From assembly GCA_019800895.1 (NCBI GenBank), contig JAHVKF010000003.1, forward strand, positions 62,001 through 126,000: a DNA stretch of 64,000 nucleotides, read 5' to 3'. A program made the translations under genes and the position numbers. The notes beneath the pieces were generated by a model. It did no database searches and was not told where the DNA came from. It saw only the letters and a list, made by a program, of their open reading frames with translations. Positions 46,115 to 55,053 of this stretch are shown in pieces; the stretch's first letter is position 1, and every line of letters begins with the position of its first letter. The DNA is from Halomonas denitrificans (GTDB taxonomy: Bacteria; Pseudomonadota; Gammaproteobacteria; Xanthomonadales; Wenzhouxiangellaceae).

Positions 46115-46200
46115 CGGGGACGAGAGGGGATGGTAGTCCCACCGTCAATCGAATCGAGCGGCAGTCGTCCCTGGCCCCTTTCCCCTCGCCCCTGATCCCT
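46115..46200. repeat. degenerate G/C-rich inverted repeat
   Basis: GGGGACGAGAGGGGA on the left is roughly complemented by TCCCCTCGCCCCTGA on the right. The wording resembles the GGGGCTA element at 51108-51245, so it may be a decayed member of the same family. Confidence 0.35.
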
Positions 46201-46210
46201 GCTTTCAACC

Positions 46211-47005
46211 ATGCCCCTCCTCCAACTCGTCCTGCTGGCGCTGCTCCAGGGAGTCACCGAATTCCTGCCCGTGTCGAGCTCGGCGCACCTGGCGCTGGTC
46301 GCGCCGCTGACCGGCTGGGCCGACCAGGGGCTTGCCTTCGATGCCGCCGTGCATGCCGGCACCCTGGTCGCCGTGGTGCTGCACCTGCGCCCGGAGCTGG
46401 CTGGACTGGCGCGCGGCGGCCTGGCCGGTCGCGACCCGATCCAGCGCACGCTGCTGATCGGCCTCGCGCTGGCCACGCTGCCGGCGCTGGCGGTCGGTGC
46501 GCTGGCCGCCGAATGGATCGGGATCTGGCTGCGCAACCCGCTGCTGATTGCCGGGACGACGATCGTGTTCGGCCTGCTGCTCGGGGCGGCGGATCGCTGG
46601 GGTCGGCAGGCGCGGCCGCTGGAGGACGTGGGCCTCGCTTCGGCGGTCGCCATCGGCCTGGCCCAGGTGCTGGCCCTGGTGCCCGGCACGTCGCGCTCCG
46701 GGGTGACGATCACGGCCGCCCGCGCACTCGGGCTGGGACGCGAGGCCGCGGCCCGGTACTCCTTCCTGCTGTCGATCCCGATCATCGCCGCGGCCGGCGG
46801 CTGGGGCTTCGTGACCGGCCTGCGCGAAGGCGGCTCCTTCGAGCTGGCCCAGTTCGCGCTGGCCGCGGTGCTGTCCGGCCTGTTCGCCTGGCTGACCATC
46901 GCCGCCTTCCTGGCCTGGCTGCGGCGCGCCGGCATGATGCCGTTCGTGGTCTACCGGCTGGTGCTGGGCACGGTTCTGCTGGTCGTGTTCTGGCCGCGCG
47001 GCTAG
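46211..47005 (+). CDS. uppP: undecaprenyl-diphosphate phosphatase
   Basis: A 264-residue BacA/UppP protein with about eight membrane segments. Catalytic motifs are E-F-L-P-V-S-S-S-A-H (with the Q-G-V-T-E lead-in) near the N-terminus and V-P-G-T-S-R-S-G near the middle. It recycles undecaprenyl diphosphate to the monophosphate for peptidoglycan and surface polysaccharide export. It stands alone between the PEBP gene and glnA, followed directly by a hairpin. Confidence 0.95.
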   Translation: MPLLQLVLLALLQGVTEFLPVSSSAHLALVAPLTGWADQGLAFDAAVHAGTLVAVVLHLRPELAGLARGGLAGRDPIQRTLLIGLALATLPALAVGALAAEWIGIWLRNPLLIAGTTIVFGLLLGAADRWGRQARPLEDVGLASAVAIGLAQVLALVPGTSRSGVTITAARALGLGREAAARYSFLLSIPIIAAAGGWGFVTGLREGGSFELAQFALAAVLSGLFAWLTIAAFLAWLRRAGMMPFVVYRLVLGTVLLVVFWPRG

Positions 47006-47045
47006 CCTGTTTCGCGGAGCTGTCGCGGGCCGCGGACGAAACGGG
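47006..47045 (+). terminator. hairpin after uppP
   Basis: CCTGTTTCG at 47006-47014 pairs with CGAAACGGG at 47037-47045, with further GC pairing inside. It begins at the base after the stop codon and lacks a T-tract. Confidence 0.4.
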
Positions 47046-47070
47046 TCGCGCGGCACCCACGGCGATCCGC

Positions 47071-47076
47071 TACCAT
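47071..47076 (+). promoter_or_regulatory. candidate -10 of glnA
   Basis: TACCAT lies 35 bases before the glnA ATG. I looked for a sigma-54 site (TGGCAC-N5-TTGC) and found only a GGCAC half without the TTGC part. Confidence 0.3.
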
Positions 47077-47111
47077 GATCGCGCCTCCCATTCAACAAGG
47101 ACGACCGTCCC

Positions 47112-48521
47112 ATGAGCGCTGAAGACATCCTTAAACGCATCAAGGATGAAGAAATCGAATTCGTCGACCTGCGGTTCGCCGACACGCTCGGCAAGGAACA
47201 GCACGTGACCGTGCCCGCTTCGACCATCGACGAAGAAACCCTCGCCGAAGGCAAGATGTTCGACGGCTCGTCGATCACCGGCTGGAAGGGCATCAACGAG
47301 TCCGACATGGTCCTGATGCCGGACACCGAGGCCGCCTTTCTCGATCCGTTTGCCGAACACCTGACGCTCAACCTCCGCTGCGACGTGCTCGAGCCCGACA
47401 CGCTGCAGGCCTACAGCCGCTGCCCGCGTTCCCTGGCGAAGCGCGCCGAGGCGTACCTGGCCGCCTCCGGCGTGGCCGACGAGGCCTTCTTTGGCCCCGA
47501 GCCCGAGTTCTTCGTGTTCGACGACGTGCGCTGGAAGAACGACATCTCCGGCAGTTCCTTCCAGATCGATTCGGAAGAAGCGGCCTGGAACACGAACAAG
47601 GAATACGAAGACGGCAACACCGGTCACCGGCCGCGGGTCAAGGGCGGCTACTTCCCGGTGCCGCCGGTCGACGGACTGGCCGACCTGCGCTCGGTGATGT
47701 GCCTGACGCTGGAGGCCTGCGGCATTCCGGTCGAGGTCCACCACCACGAGGTGGGAACCGCCGGCCAGTGCGAGATCGGCACCCGGTTCAATTCGCTGAC
47801 CCGCAAGGCCGACGAGATGCTGGTGTTCAAGTACATCGTGCACAACGTCGCCCATATGCACGGCCGGACCGCGACCTTCATGCCGAAGCCGCTGGTCGGC
47901 GACAACGGCTCGGGCATGCACGTCCACCAGTCGCTGGCCAAGGAGGGCAAGAACCTGTTCTCCGGCGACGGCTACGGCGGCCTTTCGGAAACCGCGTTGC
48001 ACTACATCGGCGGCATCTTCAAGCACGCCCGGGCGATCAACGCCTTCTCGAACTCGACCACCAACAGCTACAAGCGGCTGGTGCCGGGCTTCGAGGCGCC
48101 GGTGGTGCTGGCCTATTCGGCCCGCAACCGCTCCGCGTCGTGCCGGGTGCCGTGGGTCGCCAGTGCCAAGGCCCGTCGCATCGAAGTCCGCTTCGGCGAC
48201 GCGGCCGGCAACCCGTACCTGACCTTCGCGGCCATGATGATGGCCGGTCTGGACGGCATCCTGAACAAGATCGACCCGGGCTCCCCGATGGACAAGGACC
48301 TGTACGATCTGCCGCCGGAAGAAGAGCGGGACCTGCCGCGCGTCTGCCACGCGCTGGACCAGGCGCTCGAGGCGCTGGACAAGGACCGCGAATTCCTGAA
48401 GGCCGGCGACGTCTTCTCCGACGATCTGATCGACGGCTACATCGCGCTGAAGATGAAGGAAGTCACCCGGTTCCGGATGTCGACGCACCCGGTCGAATTC
48501 GACATGTACTACTCCGCCTGA
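47112..48521 (+). CDS. glnA: glutamine synthetase type I
   Basis: A 469-residue GSI enzyme, the usual length. The substrate and metal regions are intact: [25 protein letters not shown] and [10 protein letters not shown]. Tyr398 in D-L-Y-D-L-P-P-E-E is the adenylylation site, so GlnE control is expected. It condenses glutamate and ammonia in the cytoplasm. The ATG at 47112 follows AAGGAC. No glnL/glnG genes follow here; a DUF4124 protein does. Confidence 0.97.
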   Translation: MSAEDILKRIKDEEIEFVDLRFADTLGKEQHVTVPASTIDEETLAEGKMFDGSSITGWKGINESDMVLMPDTEAAFLDPFAEHLTLNLRCDVLEPDTLQAYSRCPRSLAKRAEAYLAASGVADEAFFGPEPEFFVFDDVRWKNDISGSSFQIDSEEAAWNTNKEYEDGNTGHRPRVKGGYFPVPPVDGLADLRSVMCLTLEACGIPVEVHHHEVGTAGQCEIGTRFNSLTRKADEMLVFKYIVHNVAHMHGRTATFMPKPLVGDNGSGMHVHQSLAKEGKNLFSGDGYGGLSETALHYIGGIFKHARAINAFSNSTTNSYKRLVPGFEAPVVLAYSARNRSASCRVPWVASAKARRIEVRFGDAAGNPYLTFAAMMMAGLDGILNKIDPGSPMDKDLYDLPPEEERDLPRVCHALDQALEALDKDREFLKAGDVFSDDLIDGYIALKMKEVTRFRMSTHPVEFDMYYSA

Positions 48522-48565
48522 AGCGGGCGGAACGGCAGCGGTCCCGGCCACCGGGGCCGCCGCCG

Positions 48566-48615
48566 ATCGCTGGCCGATCTCATGACCATCGCTGGGCGAT
48601 CTCATGACCATCGCT
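48566..48615. repeat. 22-bp tandem direct repeat downstream of glnA
   Basis: Two adjacent copies (48566-48587 and 48588-48609) differ at one base and contain CGATCTCATGACCATCGCT, followed by a partial third (48610-48615). The rest of the 276-base gap shows no gene or clear promoter. Confidence 0.7.
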
Positions 48616-48797
48616 CCAGGACGATCGCTCGGCGGTCGCACGAAGCTGCACGCGACCACGCGCAGCAAGGCGCCGGAACAAAGGGCGCTGCAAGGCGTCC
48701 AAGTCTTCGAACAGGGCGAACGGGCACGGCGACCCGCAGCGCCCCGAACCGTGACCATGCACAACGACGGCCAGACGGGCCACAGGAGTCGCTCGCA

Positions 48798-49376
48798 ATG
48801 CTCGACCCAACTCGATCCCTTCGCACGCTCGTTTCCGTGCCCGTATCCCTGTTCGCGTCCGGCGTCGCAGCCCTGCTGCTGATCGGGATCGCCCCGTTCG
48901 CCGACGCGCAGCAGATCTACAAGACCGTCGACGAGGACGGCAACGTGGTCTACACCGACCGCAAGCCGTCCGACGACGCAGAGCCGATCCCGCTGCCGGA
49001 GTTGACCGTGGTCGACCCGGTCGACATCGGCGACCCGTCGGCCGCGCGCAACACCGAATCGCCCGAGTTCGAACCCTTCGAGTTCTCGATCGTCTCCCCG
49101 CTGGCCGACGAGATCATCGTCAACACCGCCTACCGGCTCGACGTCGAGCTCGAGATCGACAGCGAGCTCCCGAACGGGGCCGAGATCGTCTACCGCGTCG
49201 ACGGCGAGGAAAAGCTGGTCAGCCGCGAGACGTCGGTCACCCTCGAAGGCATCGAGCGGGGGCCGCACGAAGTGTCGGCGGAAATCCGCCTCCGCGACGG
49301 CCGGGTGATCGGCGTGGCCGAGCCGGTCGGGTTCTTCATGCGGCAGCATTCCGCGCTCTACAACCGGCCGGGCTGA
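48798..49376 (+). CDS. DUF4124 domain protein
   Basis: A 192-residue exported protein. ATG at 48798, with CAGGAG upstream, opens a signal peptide (hydrophobic core about 11-33, A-D-A cleavage). The DUF4124 motif Q-I-Y-K-T-V-D-E-D-G-N-V-V-Y-T-D-R follows directly. A beta-rich C-terminal domain resembles an Ig-like fold (R-L-D-V-E-L-E-I-D and onward). DUF4124 proteins are periplasmic and of unknown function, and often lie next to glnA in Gammaproteobacteria, as here. Confidence 0.85.
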   Translation: MLDPTRSLRTLVSVPVSLFASGVAALLLIGIAPFADAQQIYKTVDEDGNVVYTDRKPSDDAEPIPLPELTVVDPVDIGDPSAARNTESPEFEPFEFSIVSPLADEIIVNTAYRLDVELEIDSELPNGAEIVYRVDGEEKLVSRETSVTLEGIERGPHEVSAEIRLRDGRVIGVAEPVGFFMRQHSALYNRPG

Positions 49377-49379
49377 GGC

Positions 49380-49396
49380 CCGCCCGCGAGGGGCGG
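49380..49396. terminator. short hairpin between convergent DUF4124 and dtd genes
   Basis: CCGCCC pairs with GGGCGG around a 5-base loop, 3 bases after the DUF4124 stop. There is no T-tract. Confidence 0.35.
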
Positions 49397-49418
49397 CCTT
49401 CGCTCCCGCCGCAGGCGA

Positions 49419-49859
49419 TCAATCCACTTCCAGCCAGAAGGTCACCGGGCCGTCGTTGGTCAGGCCGACCCGCATGTGGGCGCCGAACTGGCCGAACGCG
49501 GAGCCCGGCCAGGCCCGGCTGGCTTCCCGCTTCAGTGCGTCGAACAACGCCCGTCCGTCCTCCGGCGTCGCGGCCGGCGTGAAGCTGGGGCGGTTGCCGG
49601 AATTCGTGTCCGCGGCCAGCGTGAACTGCGGGACCAGCAGCAAGCCGCCTTCCGTATCGCGCAGGCTCCGGTTCATCCGGCCCGCGTCGTCGGCGAACAC
49701 GCGATAGTTGAGCAGCCGTTCGAGGAACCGCCCGATGCGCGCTTCGCGGTCGCCGTCGCGGAAGCCGACCAGGACCAGCAGGCCCCGCTCGATCCGGGCG
49801 ACGGTGCGGCCTTCGATTTCGACATGCGCGCTCGTGACGCGTTGCAGCAGTCCGATCAT
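49419..49859 (-). CDS. dtd: D-aminoacyl-tRNA deacylase
   Basis: A 146-residue DTD enzyme, full length. The catalytic P-Q-F-T-L-A-A-D-T loop replaces the common S-Q-F-T-L-Y-A-D, and the G-N-R-P-S-F segment follows. The cross-subunit Gly-cisPro motif is N-D-G-P-V-T-F near the end. It removes D-amino acids wrongly attached to tRNA. The ATG at 49859 starts with the family M-x-x-L-L-Q-R-V. It is divergent from the acyltransferase gene. Confidence 0.93.
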   Translation of the reverse strand: MIGLLQRVTSAHVEIEGRTVARIERGLLVLVGFRDGDREARIGRFLERLLNYRVFADDAGRMNRSLRDTEGGLLLVPQFTLAADTNSGNRPSFTPAATPEDGRALFDALKREASRAWPGSAFGQFGAHMRVGLTNDGPVTFWLEVD

Positions 49860-49910
49860 CAGGGCAGTCCGGTCATGGCTCGCGGCGAGGGGGCCCTCGC
49901 CGGGACCGGA

Positions 49911-49919
49911 TGGTAGCAT
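49911..49919 (+). promoter_or_regulatory. candidate extended -10 giving a near-leaderless mRNA
   Basis: TGGTAGCAT fits TGnTAnnAT and ends 8 bases before the acyltransferase ATG. No ribosome site is seen, so translation could begin from a leaderless transcript. Confidence 0.35.
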
Positions 49920-49927
49920 TCCCCGCC

Positions 49928-50797
49928 ATGAAGACCGCCGTCTACCGGGCCCTGCTGGCCGCCCTGGCCTGGCTGCCGTTACCGGTGCTCCGGGCCCTGG
50001 GCGAGCTGATCGGTACGCTGCCGGTCGGGGGGCGGCGGGCGCGCGTCCGGGCCAACCTCGAGCAGGCCTATCCCGAACTCGGCGACACCGAACGGCGGGC
50101 GCTGGCCCGGCGCAACCGGCGCGCCATGCTGGTCACCGCGCTGGAATGCGCGCCGCTCTGGCACCGGTCTTCGACCTGGCTGGCCTCCCGGTGGCGGGCG
50201 GCCGAAGGACGCGAGGCCGTGGATGCGGCGGTGGCCGACGGCCGCGGAACGCTGCTGCTCGGCGGCCACCTCGGCCAATGGGAGGCCGGCATTCTCTACG
50301 GCACGACCCACTGGCCGATCACCTACCTGTACAAGCCGCCCGACGACCCCGCCCTGGACCGCGCCCTGACCGGCTACCGGGCCCGCTTCGGCGGTGAGTT
50401 CGTCGCGACCGGAAGCGCGGCGATGCGCAGCGCCCTGCGACGGCTTCGGCAGGGCGGGGCGGTCGGCCTGCTGTTCGACCAGCTCCCGCGCGGCGGCGAG
50501 TTCGTCGAAGCGCCGTTCTTCGGCCGGCCGGCGCCGACCATGACCCTGGCGTGGCGTCTCGCACGTCGAACCGGATGCCGCGTGGTGATCGGCCACGTGC
50601 TCCGGGACGGACGCGGCTGGCAGCCGCGATTCGAAGAATTGCAGGACTTCGCAGCCATCGACGACCCGGTGGAGGCGGCGACCCGGCTGAACGAAGCGCT
50701 CGAGCGACAGGTCCGTCGCGCGCCCGAGCAGTACCTCTGGCGCTACCGCCGCTTCGATCCGATCAATCGTCCGACGCAGCGCGCTCGAGGCGCCTGA
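49928..50797 (+). CDS. LpxL/HtrB-like lipid A acyltransferase family protein
   Basis: A 289-residue lysophospholipid acyltransferase. One N-terminal membrane segment (about 5-30) is followed by the catalytic HX4E motif in G-G-H-L-G-Q-W-E-A. Later segments L-L-F-D-Q-L-P-R-G-G and F-F-G-R-P-A-P-T fit the family. It should transfer a secondary acyl chain to lipid A or a similar lipid at the inner membrane. An exact partner (lauroyl or myristoyl) cannot be read. Its 3' end overlaps the convergent TPR gene by 35 bp. Confidence 0.85.
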   Translation: MKTAVYRALLAALAWLPLPVLRALGELIGTLPVGGRRARVRANLEQAYPELGDTERRALARRNRRAMLVTALECAPLWHRSSTWLASRWRAAEGREAVDAAVADGRGTLLLGGHLGQWEAGILYGTTHWPITYLYKPPDDPALDRALTGYRARFGGEFVATGSAAMRSALRRLRQGGAVGLLFDQLPRGGEFVEAPFFGRPAPTMTLAWRLARRTGCRVVIGHVLRDGRGWQPRFEELQDFAAIDDPVEAATRLNEALERQVRRAPEQYLWRYRRFDPINRPTQRARGA

Positions 50798-51086
50798 GCC
50801 AGACCGCGAGCACTTTCTCGGACTGCTTGTCGCCGTTGGCCTGCGCGGCCGCCAGGCCCCGCTCCCAGGCGGTCCTGGCCTGCTCGTCGTCGCCCTGCTC
50901 GTGGCGGGCGCGGCCGAGCGCCTGCCAGGCCATGGTGTTGCCGGGCTTGAACGCGGTGGCGGCCTCGAAGTGCGCGATGGCGCGATCCAGGTCGCCGGAC
51001 GCCTGGCGCGCCTGGCCCGCGGCGAGGCGCGCCTCGTAGCCGTCGCGCCCGTTGTCGATCAGTTTTTCGATGGCTTGGGGGTCCAT
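50763..51086 (-). CDS. small tetratricopeptide repeat protein
   Basis: A 107-residue cytoplasmic protein with about two TPR units (A-R-L-A-A-G-Q-A-R-Q-A-S-G-D-L-D-R-A-I-A and A-W-Q-A-L-G-R-A-R-H-E-Q-G-D). It ends in a charged helix, K-V-L-A-V-W-L-R-R-L. TPRs bind proteins; the partner is unknown. It diverges from the photolyase gene; the GGGGCTA tandem repeat lies in its upstream region. Confidence 0.8.
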   Translation of the reverse strand: MDPQAIEKLIDNGRDGYEARLAAGQARQASGDLDRAIAHFEAATAFKPGNTMAWQALGRARHEQGDDEQARTAWERGLAAAQANGDKQSEKVLAVWLRRLERAASDD

Positions 51087-51107
51087 GGAGGAAACGCTAG
51101 CACGGGA

Positions 51108-51245
51108 ACGGGTTCAGGGGCCAGGGAAGGGGCTAGGGGCTAGGGGCTAGGGGCTAGGGGCTAGGGGCTAGGGGCTAGGGGCCAGTAAAACCTTGCTATT
51201 GCTCCACTAGTCCCTGACCCCTAGCCCCTGGCTTCTAGCCCCTGG
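51108..51245. repeat. GGGGCTA heptamer tandem repeat with degenerate inverted partner
   Basis: Seven perfect GGGGCTA heptamers (51129-51177) and a final GGGGCCA run head to tail. After a 22-base spacer, 51207-51245 holds degenerate reverse copies (CTAGTCCCTGACCCCTAGCC and onward). The repeat occupies most of the 308-base gap between the divergent TPR and photolyase genes. The rest of the gap shows only the photolyase ribosome site. Four-G runs every seven bases could fold into a G-quadruplex. Confidence 0.88.
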
Positions 51246-51394
51246 ACAAGTACAGGGGCACGCAAGAGCGGCTCGATCACGGTCGCGCGGCGAGGTTGCC
51301 CGATTCGTTCGCCCGCCCGACAGGCGTTGACAGGGGGGGCATGGGCGCTCGGCATACTGGGCATCGGCGATCGATCAGCAATCGGGGGGAACCC

Positions 51395-52921
51395 ATGGCA
51401 CGACTCTGCCTGGTCACCGGCGACCAGCTTTCCGCGGAACTCGCTTCGCTCCGGGCGCTCGATCGCGACCAGGACCATGTGCTGATGGCGGAGCTGGCCG
51501 ACGAAGCCACCTACGTCCAGCACCACCGCAAGAAGACGGCGCTGATCTTCTCCGCCATGCGCCATTTCGCCCGCCTGCTCGAGGACGACGGATACCGCGT
51601 GTTCTACCGGCGCTTCGATCCGTCGTCCGAGATCCGGTCCTTCACCGATGCGGTGCGCGCACACCTCGACGAGCACGACATCGAGGAGATCGTGCTCACC
51701 TGGCCGGGCGAGTGGCGCGTGCTCGACATGTTCGAGGGCTTCGAACGTGAATTCGGTCTGCCGGTCACGGTCCTCGAGGACGACCGCTTCGTCAGCACGC
51801 CGGCCGAGTTCGCCGAATGGGCCGAGGACCGCAAGACGCTCCGGATGGAGTTCTTCTACCGGTCCATGCGCAAGCGCACCGGCTTGCTGATGGACGACGG
51901 CGAGCCGGTCGGCGAGCAGTGGAACTACGACCAGGAGAACCGCAGGAAGTGGACCGGCGAGCCGGAAGCCGCCCGGCCGATGCGGTTCACGCCCGACGAC
52001 GTCACCCGCGAGGTGCTGGACACGGTCGGCGAACACTTCGACGGCTTCGGCGAGATCGACGACTTCGACCTCCCGGTGACCACCGGCCAGGCGCGACGGG
52101 CGCTCGCGCATTTCGTCGAACACGCCCTGCCGTGCTTCGGTGATTTCCAGGACGCACTGCCCGACGACGAAGACTGGCTGTTCCACAGTCGCCTGTCGAC
52201 CAGCCTGAACCTGGGCCTGCTCGATCCGATCGAGGTCTGCGAGGCTGCCGAGCAGGCCTGGCGCGACGGCCATGCACCGCTGAACGCGGTCGAGGGCTTC
52301 ATCCGGCAGATCATCGGCTGGCGCGAGTTCATCCGCGGGGTCTACTGGCTGAAGATGCCGGACTACGCGGAGGAGAACTTCTTCGGCGTCGACCGGGACC
52401 TGCCCGGCTGGTACTGGACCGGGGACACGGAGATGCGCTGCCTGCATCGGGCGATCGACGCGACCCGTCGCAACGCCTACGCGCATCACATCCAGCGCCT
52501 GATGGTGACCGGCAATTTCGCGATGCTGCTCGGCGTCGAGCCGCGCCAGGTCGCCGACTGGTACCTGGCCGTGTATGCGGATGCCTACGAGTGGGTCGAA
52601 CTACCCAACGTCCTCGGGATGGCGATCTACGCCGACGGCGGAAGCTTCGCGTCCAAGCCCTACGCGGCCAGCGGAAAGTACATCCAGCGCATGGGCGATC
52701 ACTGCGCGAACTGCCGCTACGACGTCGGCGAGCGGACCGGCGAGAAGTCCTGTCCCTTCAACGCGCTGTACTGGGATTTTCTGATGCGCAACGAGGATCG
52801 GCTTTCCGACAACGGCCGGATGACCATGATGTATCGCAACGTCGAGCGCCTGAAGCCCGCCGACAAGGCCGCGATCACCCGCCGCGCGAACTGGATCCGC
52901 GACCACATCGAGACGCTCTGA
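51395..52921 (+). CDS. FeS-type cryptochrome/(6-4) photolyase (FeS-BCP, PhrB-like)
   Basis: A 508-residue protein of the bacterial FeS photolyase group. An N-terminal alpha/beta antenna domain opens with R-L-C-L-V-T-G-D-Q-L-S. The helical FAD domain contains S-R-L-S-T-S-L-N-L-G and R-Q-I-I-G-W-R-E-F-I-R-G. Cys349, Cys437, Cys440 and Cys453 match the four cluster cysteines of Agrobacterium PhrB almost residue for residue, so a [4Fe-4S] cluster is expected. Relatives repair (6-4) photoproducts using blue light. ATG at 51395 has GGGGGGA just upstream; 99 bases of open frame before it are rejected. Confidence 0.9.
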   Translation: MARLCLVTGDQLSAELASLRALDRDQDHVLMAELADEATYVQHHRKKTALIFSAMRHFARLLEDDGYRVFYRRFDPSSEIRSFTDAVRAHLDEHDIEEIVLTWPGEWRVLDMFEGFEREFGLPVTVLEDDRFVSTPAEFAEWAEDRKTLRMEFFYRSMRKRTGLLMDDGEPVGEQWNYDQENRRKWTGEPEAARPMRFTPDDVTREVLDTVGEHFDGFGEIDDFDLPVTTGQARRALAHFVEHALPCFGDFQDALPDDEDWLFHSRLSTSLNLGLLDPIEVCEAAEQAWRDGHAPLNAVEGFIRQIIGWREFIRGVYWLKMPDYAEENFFGVDRDLPGWYWTGDTEMRCLHRAIDATRRNAYAHHIQRLMVTGNFAMLLGVEPRQVADWYLAVYADAYEWVELPNVLGMAIYADGGSFASKPYAASGKYIQRMGDHCANCRYDVGERTGEKSCPFNALYWDFLMRNEDRLSDNGRMTMMYRNVERLKPADKAAITRRANWIRDHIETL

Positions 52922-52987
52922 CGATCGGCGCATCCGGACGGGTGCGCCGGGGAGCGGGCTGTCCGGGTCTTCGAGGCTTCCGGCGAC

Positions 52988-53254
52988 TCAGGCGTCGTCG
53001 AACTGGGTGGTGCCGATGCCGGAATCCGGGAGCAGCACGGGAACTCCCTGGTCCACCGCGTAGATGACCTTGCCGTCGCGCGTGATCAGCGCCTCGGTCA
53101 ACGTCGCTTCCACCGCACTGCCGTCGACGAACAGCACGCCGCCGGCTTCGATCGCCGCGTTCAGTGTCTTCAGGCGGGACCGCTCCAGGGGCCGCAGCGG
53201 CTCGTGGCTGACCGGGCAGCAGAGAATGTCGAGTAGCGAGTCGGGAATCGTCAT
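52988..53254 (-). CDS. Trm112-like protein
   Basis: An 88-residue protein with the Trm112 N-terminus [14 protein letters not shown] and C-terminal [12 protein letters not shown]. It is longer than the common 60-residue YcaR type because of an insert around residues 30-60. Relatives activate methyltransferases or accompany lipid A/LpxK genes. It is divergent from purE. Confidence 0.82.
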   Translation of the reverse strand: MTIPDSLLDILCCPVSHEPLRPLERSRLKTLNAAIEAGGVLFVDGSAVEATLTEALITRDGKVIYAVDQGVPVLLPDSGIGTTQFDDA

Positions 53255-53324
53255 GGGCGCATTCTAACCGCGCGGCTGCAGCGTGTCGTCGGCCCGGCCG
53301 CCGATGCGGCCGCGCGGCGCGTTC

Positions 53325-53333
53325 TGCTACCAT
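53325..53333 (+). promoter_or_regulatory. candidate extended -10 of purE
   Basis: TGCTACCAT fits TGnTAnnAT and lies 34 bases before the purE ATG. No convincing -35 is seen. Confidence 0.4.
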
Positions 53334-53367
53334 CGCTCACTTCCCTTCAAGCAAGCGGTTTCCTGCC

Positions 53368-53865
53368 ATGTCCACGACTGTGCGCGTCGGCCTGATCATG
53401 GGTTCGAAGAGCGACTGGCCGACCCTGGTCAAGGCCGCCGAATTGCTCGACGAGCTCGGCATCGGCTACGAGGCCGAGGTGGTCTCGGCCCACCGGACCC
53501 CGGACAAGATGCTCGACTACGCGCGGGCGGCCGCCTCTCGCGGTCTGAAGGTGATCATTGCCGGGGCCGGCGGCGCGGCGCACCTGCCGGGCATGGTCGC
53601 CGCGGCGACGGAACTGCCGGTGCTCGGCGTTCCGGTCAAGTCGCGTGCGTTGAACGGCCTCGATTCACTGCTGTCGATCGTCCAGATGCCGCGCGGCGTT
53701 CCCGTCGCGACCCTGGCCATCGGCGAATCCGGTGCCGCGAACGCCGGCTTGCTGGCCGCGTCGATCCTGGCGCTGGGCGACCCGGCCCTGGCCGAGCGCT
53801 ACCGTGCCTGGCGCGCGGCCCAGACCGACCGCGTACTGGCCGAGCCCGACCCGCGCGCGTCGTGA
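53368..53865 (+). CDS. purE: 5-(carboxyamino)imidazole ribonucleotide mutase
   Basis: A 165-residue class I PurE. The substrate-binding G-S-K-S-D-W is near residue 12, S-A-H-R-T-P holds the catalytic His, and [11 protein letters not shown] follows. It converts N5-CAIR to CAIR in purine synthesis. Its stop overlaps the purK start as GTGA, so the two are translated together. Confidence 0.96.
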   Translation: MSTTVRVGLIMGSKSDWPTLVKAAELLDELGIGYEAEVVSAHRTPDKMLDYARAAASRGLKVIIAGAGGAAHLPGMVAAATELPVLGVPVKSRALNGLDSLLSIVQMPRGVPVATLAIGESGAANAGLLAASILALGDPALAERYRAWRAAQTDRVLAEPDPRAS

Positions 53866-55007
53866 CGTCCTCGGCGCCTCCGGCCGCGACCGTCGGCATT
53901 CTCGGCGGCGGGCAACTGGCGCGGATGCTGGCCGAGGCCGGCCATCCGCTGGGGCTCGCGTTCCGGGTGGTCGACCCCAAGCCCGGCGCCAGCGCCTCCC
54001 GGGTCACGGAGCAGGTCGTCGCCGATTACGACAGCACCGACGCGCTGGCGGCGCTGGCCGACTGCGACGTGGTGACCTGCGACTTCGAGAACGTGCCCGC
54101 CGATGCGCTGGCCGCGCTCGAAGCGCGGGTCCCGGTCCGTCCCTCGGCGCGGGCGCTCGCGGCCGCGCAGGATCGCTGGGTCGAGAAGAACCGCTTCCAG
54201 GCGCTGGACATGGCGACCGCCGAGTTCGCCCGGGTCGACTCCCGCCCGGAACTGCTGGAGGCGATCGACCGGATCGGCCTGCCGGCGGTGCTGAAGACCC
54301 GGCGGATGGGCTACGACGGCAAGGGCCAGTTCGTGCTCAAGACCGCCGAGGACCTCGAACCCGCCTGGCAGGCCCTGGGCGACCGCCCGCTGATCCTCGA
54401 GCAGTGGGTGCCCTTCGACCACGAATGCTCGATCACCGTGGTCCGGGGCACCGACGGTGCGAAACGCTTCTACCCGCTGACTCGCACCTGGCACGCCGAC
54501 GGCATCCTGCGCCTGGCCGTGGCGCCTTGCCCGGCCGCCGACCGCCTCCGCGCCGAGGCCGAGCGGATGGCCGGCGCGCTGGCCGACGATCTCGATTACG
54601 TCGGCTGCCTGACGCTGGAACTGTTCGCCGACGGCGACCGCCTGCTGGCCAACGAGTTCGCGCCGCGAGCCCACAACTCGGCCCACTGGACCATCGAGGG
54701 CGCGCGCTGCTCGCAGTTCGAGAACCACCTGCGCGCGGTCTGCGGCTGGCCGCTGGGCGACCCCGGGCTGCGCGAAGGCATCAGCGTCATGTTCAACTTC
54801 ATCGGCGATCTGCCCGACCGGTCGGTCTGGCTGGCCGTCGACGGCCTGGCCTGGCACGACTACGGCAAGACGGCGCGGTCCGGACGCAAGGTCGGCCACG
54901 CCACCCTCAGCGCTCCGGATGTCGGATCGCTGAAGGCCCTGCGTGCGGGACTGGACGGAGAACTCTCGGCGACCGTGCGCGAGGCGCTGGATTCGATCCT
55001 TTCCTGA
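53862..55007 (+). CDS. purK: 5-(carboxyamino)imidazole ribonucleotide synthase
   Basis: A 381-residue ATP-grasp enzyme read from GTG at 53862. The opening [12 protein letters not shown] is the PurK signature. The ATP-grasp parts include [12 protein letters not shown] and [17 protein letters not shown]. It makes N5-CAIR from AIR, bicarbonate and ATP, feeding PurE. Confidence 0.96.
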   Translation: MTSSAPPAATVGILGGGQLARMLAEAGHPLGLAFRVVDPKPGASASRVTEQVVADYDSTDALAALADCDVVTCDFENVPADALAALEARVPVRPSARALAAAQDRWVEKNRFQALDMATAEFARVDSRPELLEAIDRIGLPAVLKTRRMGYDGKGQFVLKTAEDLEPAWQALGDRPLILEQWVPFDHECSITVVRGTDGAKRFYPLTRTWHADGILRLAVAPCPAADRLRAEAERMAGALADDLDYVGCLTLELFADGDRLLANEFAPRAHNSAHWTIEGARCSQFENHLRAVCGWPLGDPGLREGISVMFNFIGDLPDRSVWLAVDGLAWHDYGKTARSGRKVGHATLSAPDVGSLKALRAGLDGELSATVREALDSILS

Positions 55008-55053
55008 CCCGACCCGCCGGTCCGCGGATCGGGCACGGCCCCGGCCTGCGACC

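Noticed and set aside
46981-47111. Sigma-54 promoter for glnA
   Set aside because: Only a GGCAC half-site is present; the TTGC element at the correct spacing is missing.
51129-51184. CRISPR-like array
   Set aside because: The units are 7 bp with no spacers and no cas genes are nearby; it is a tandem repeat.
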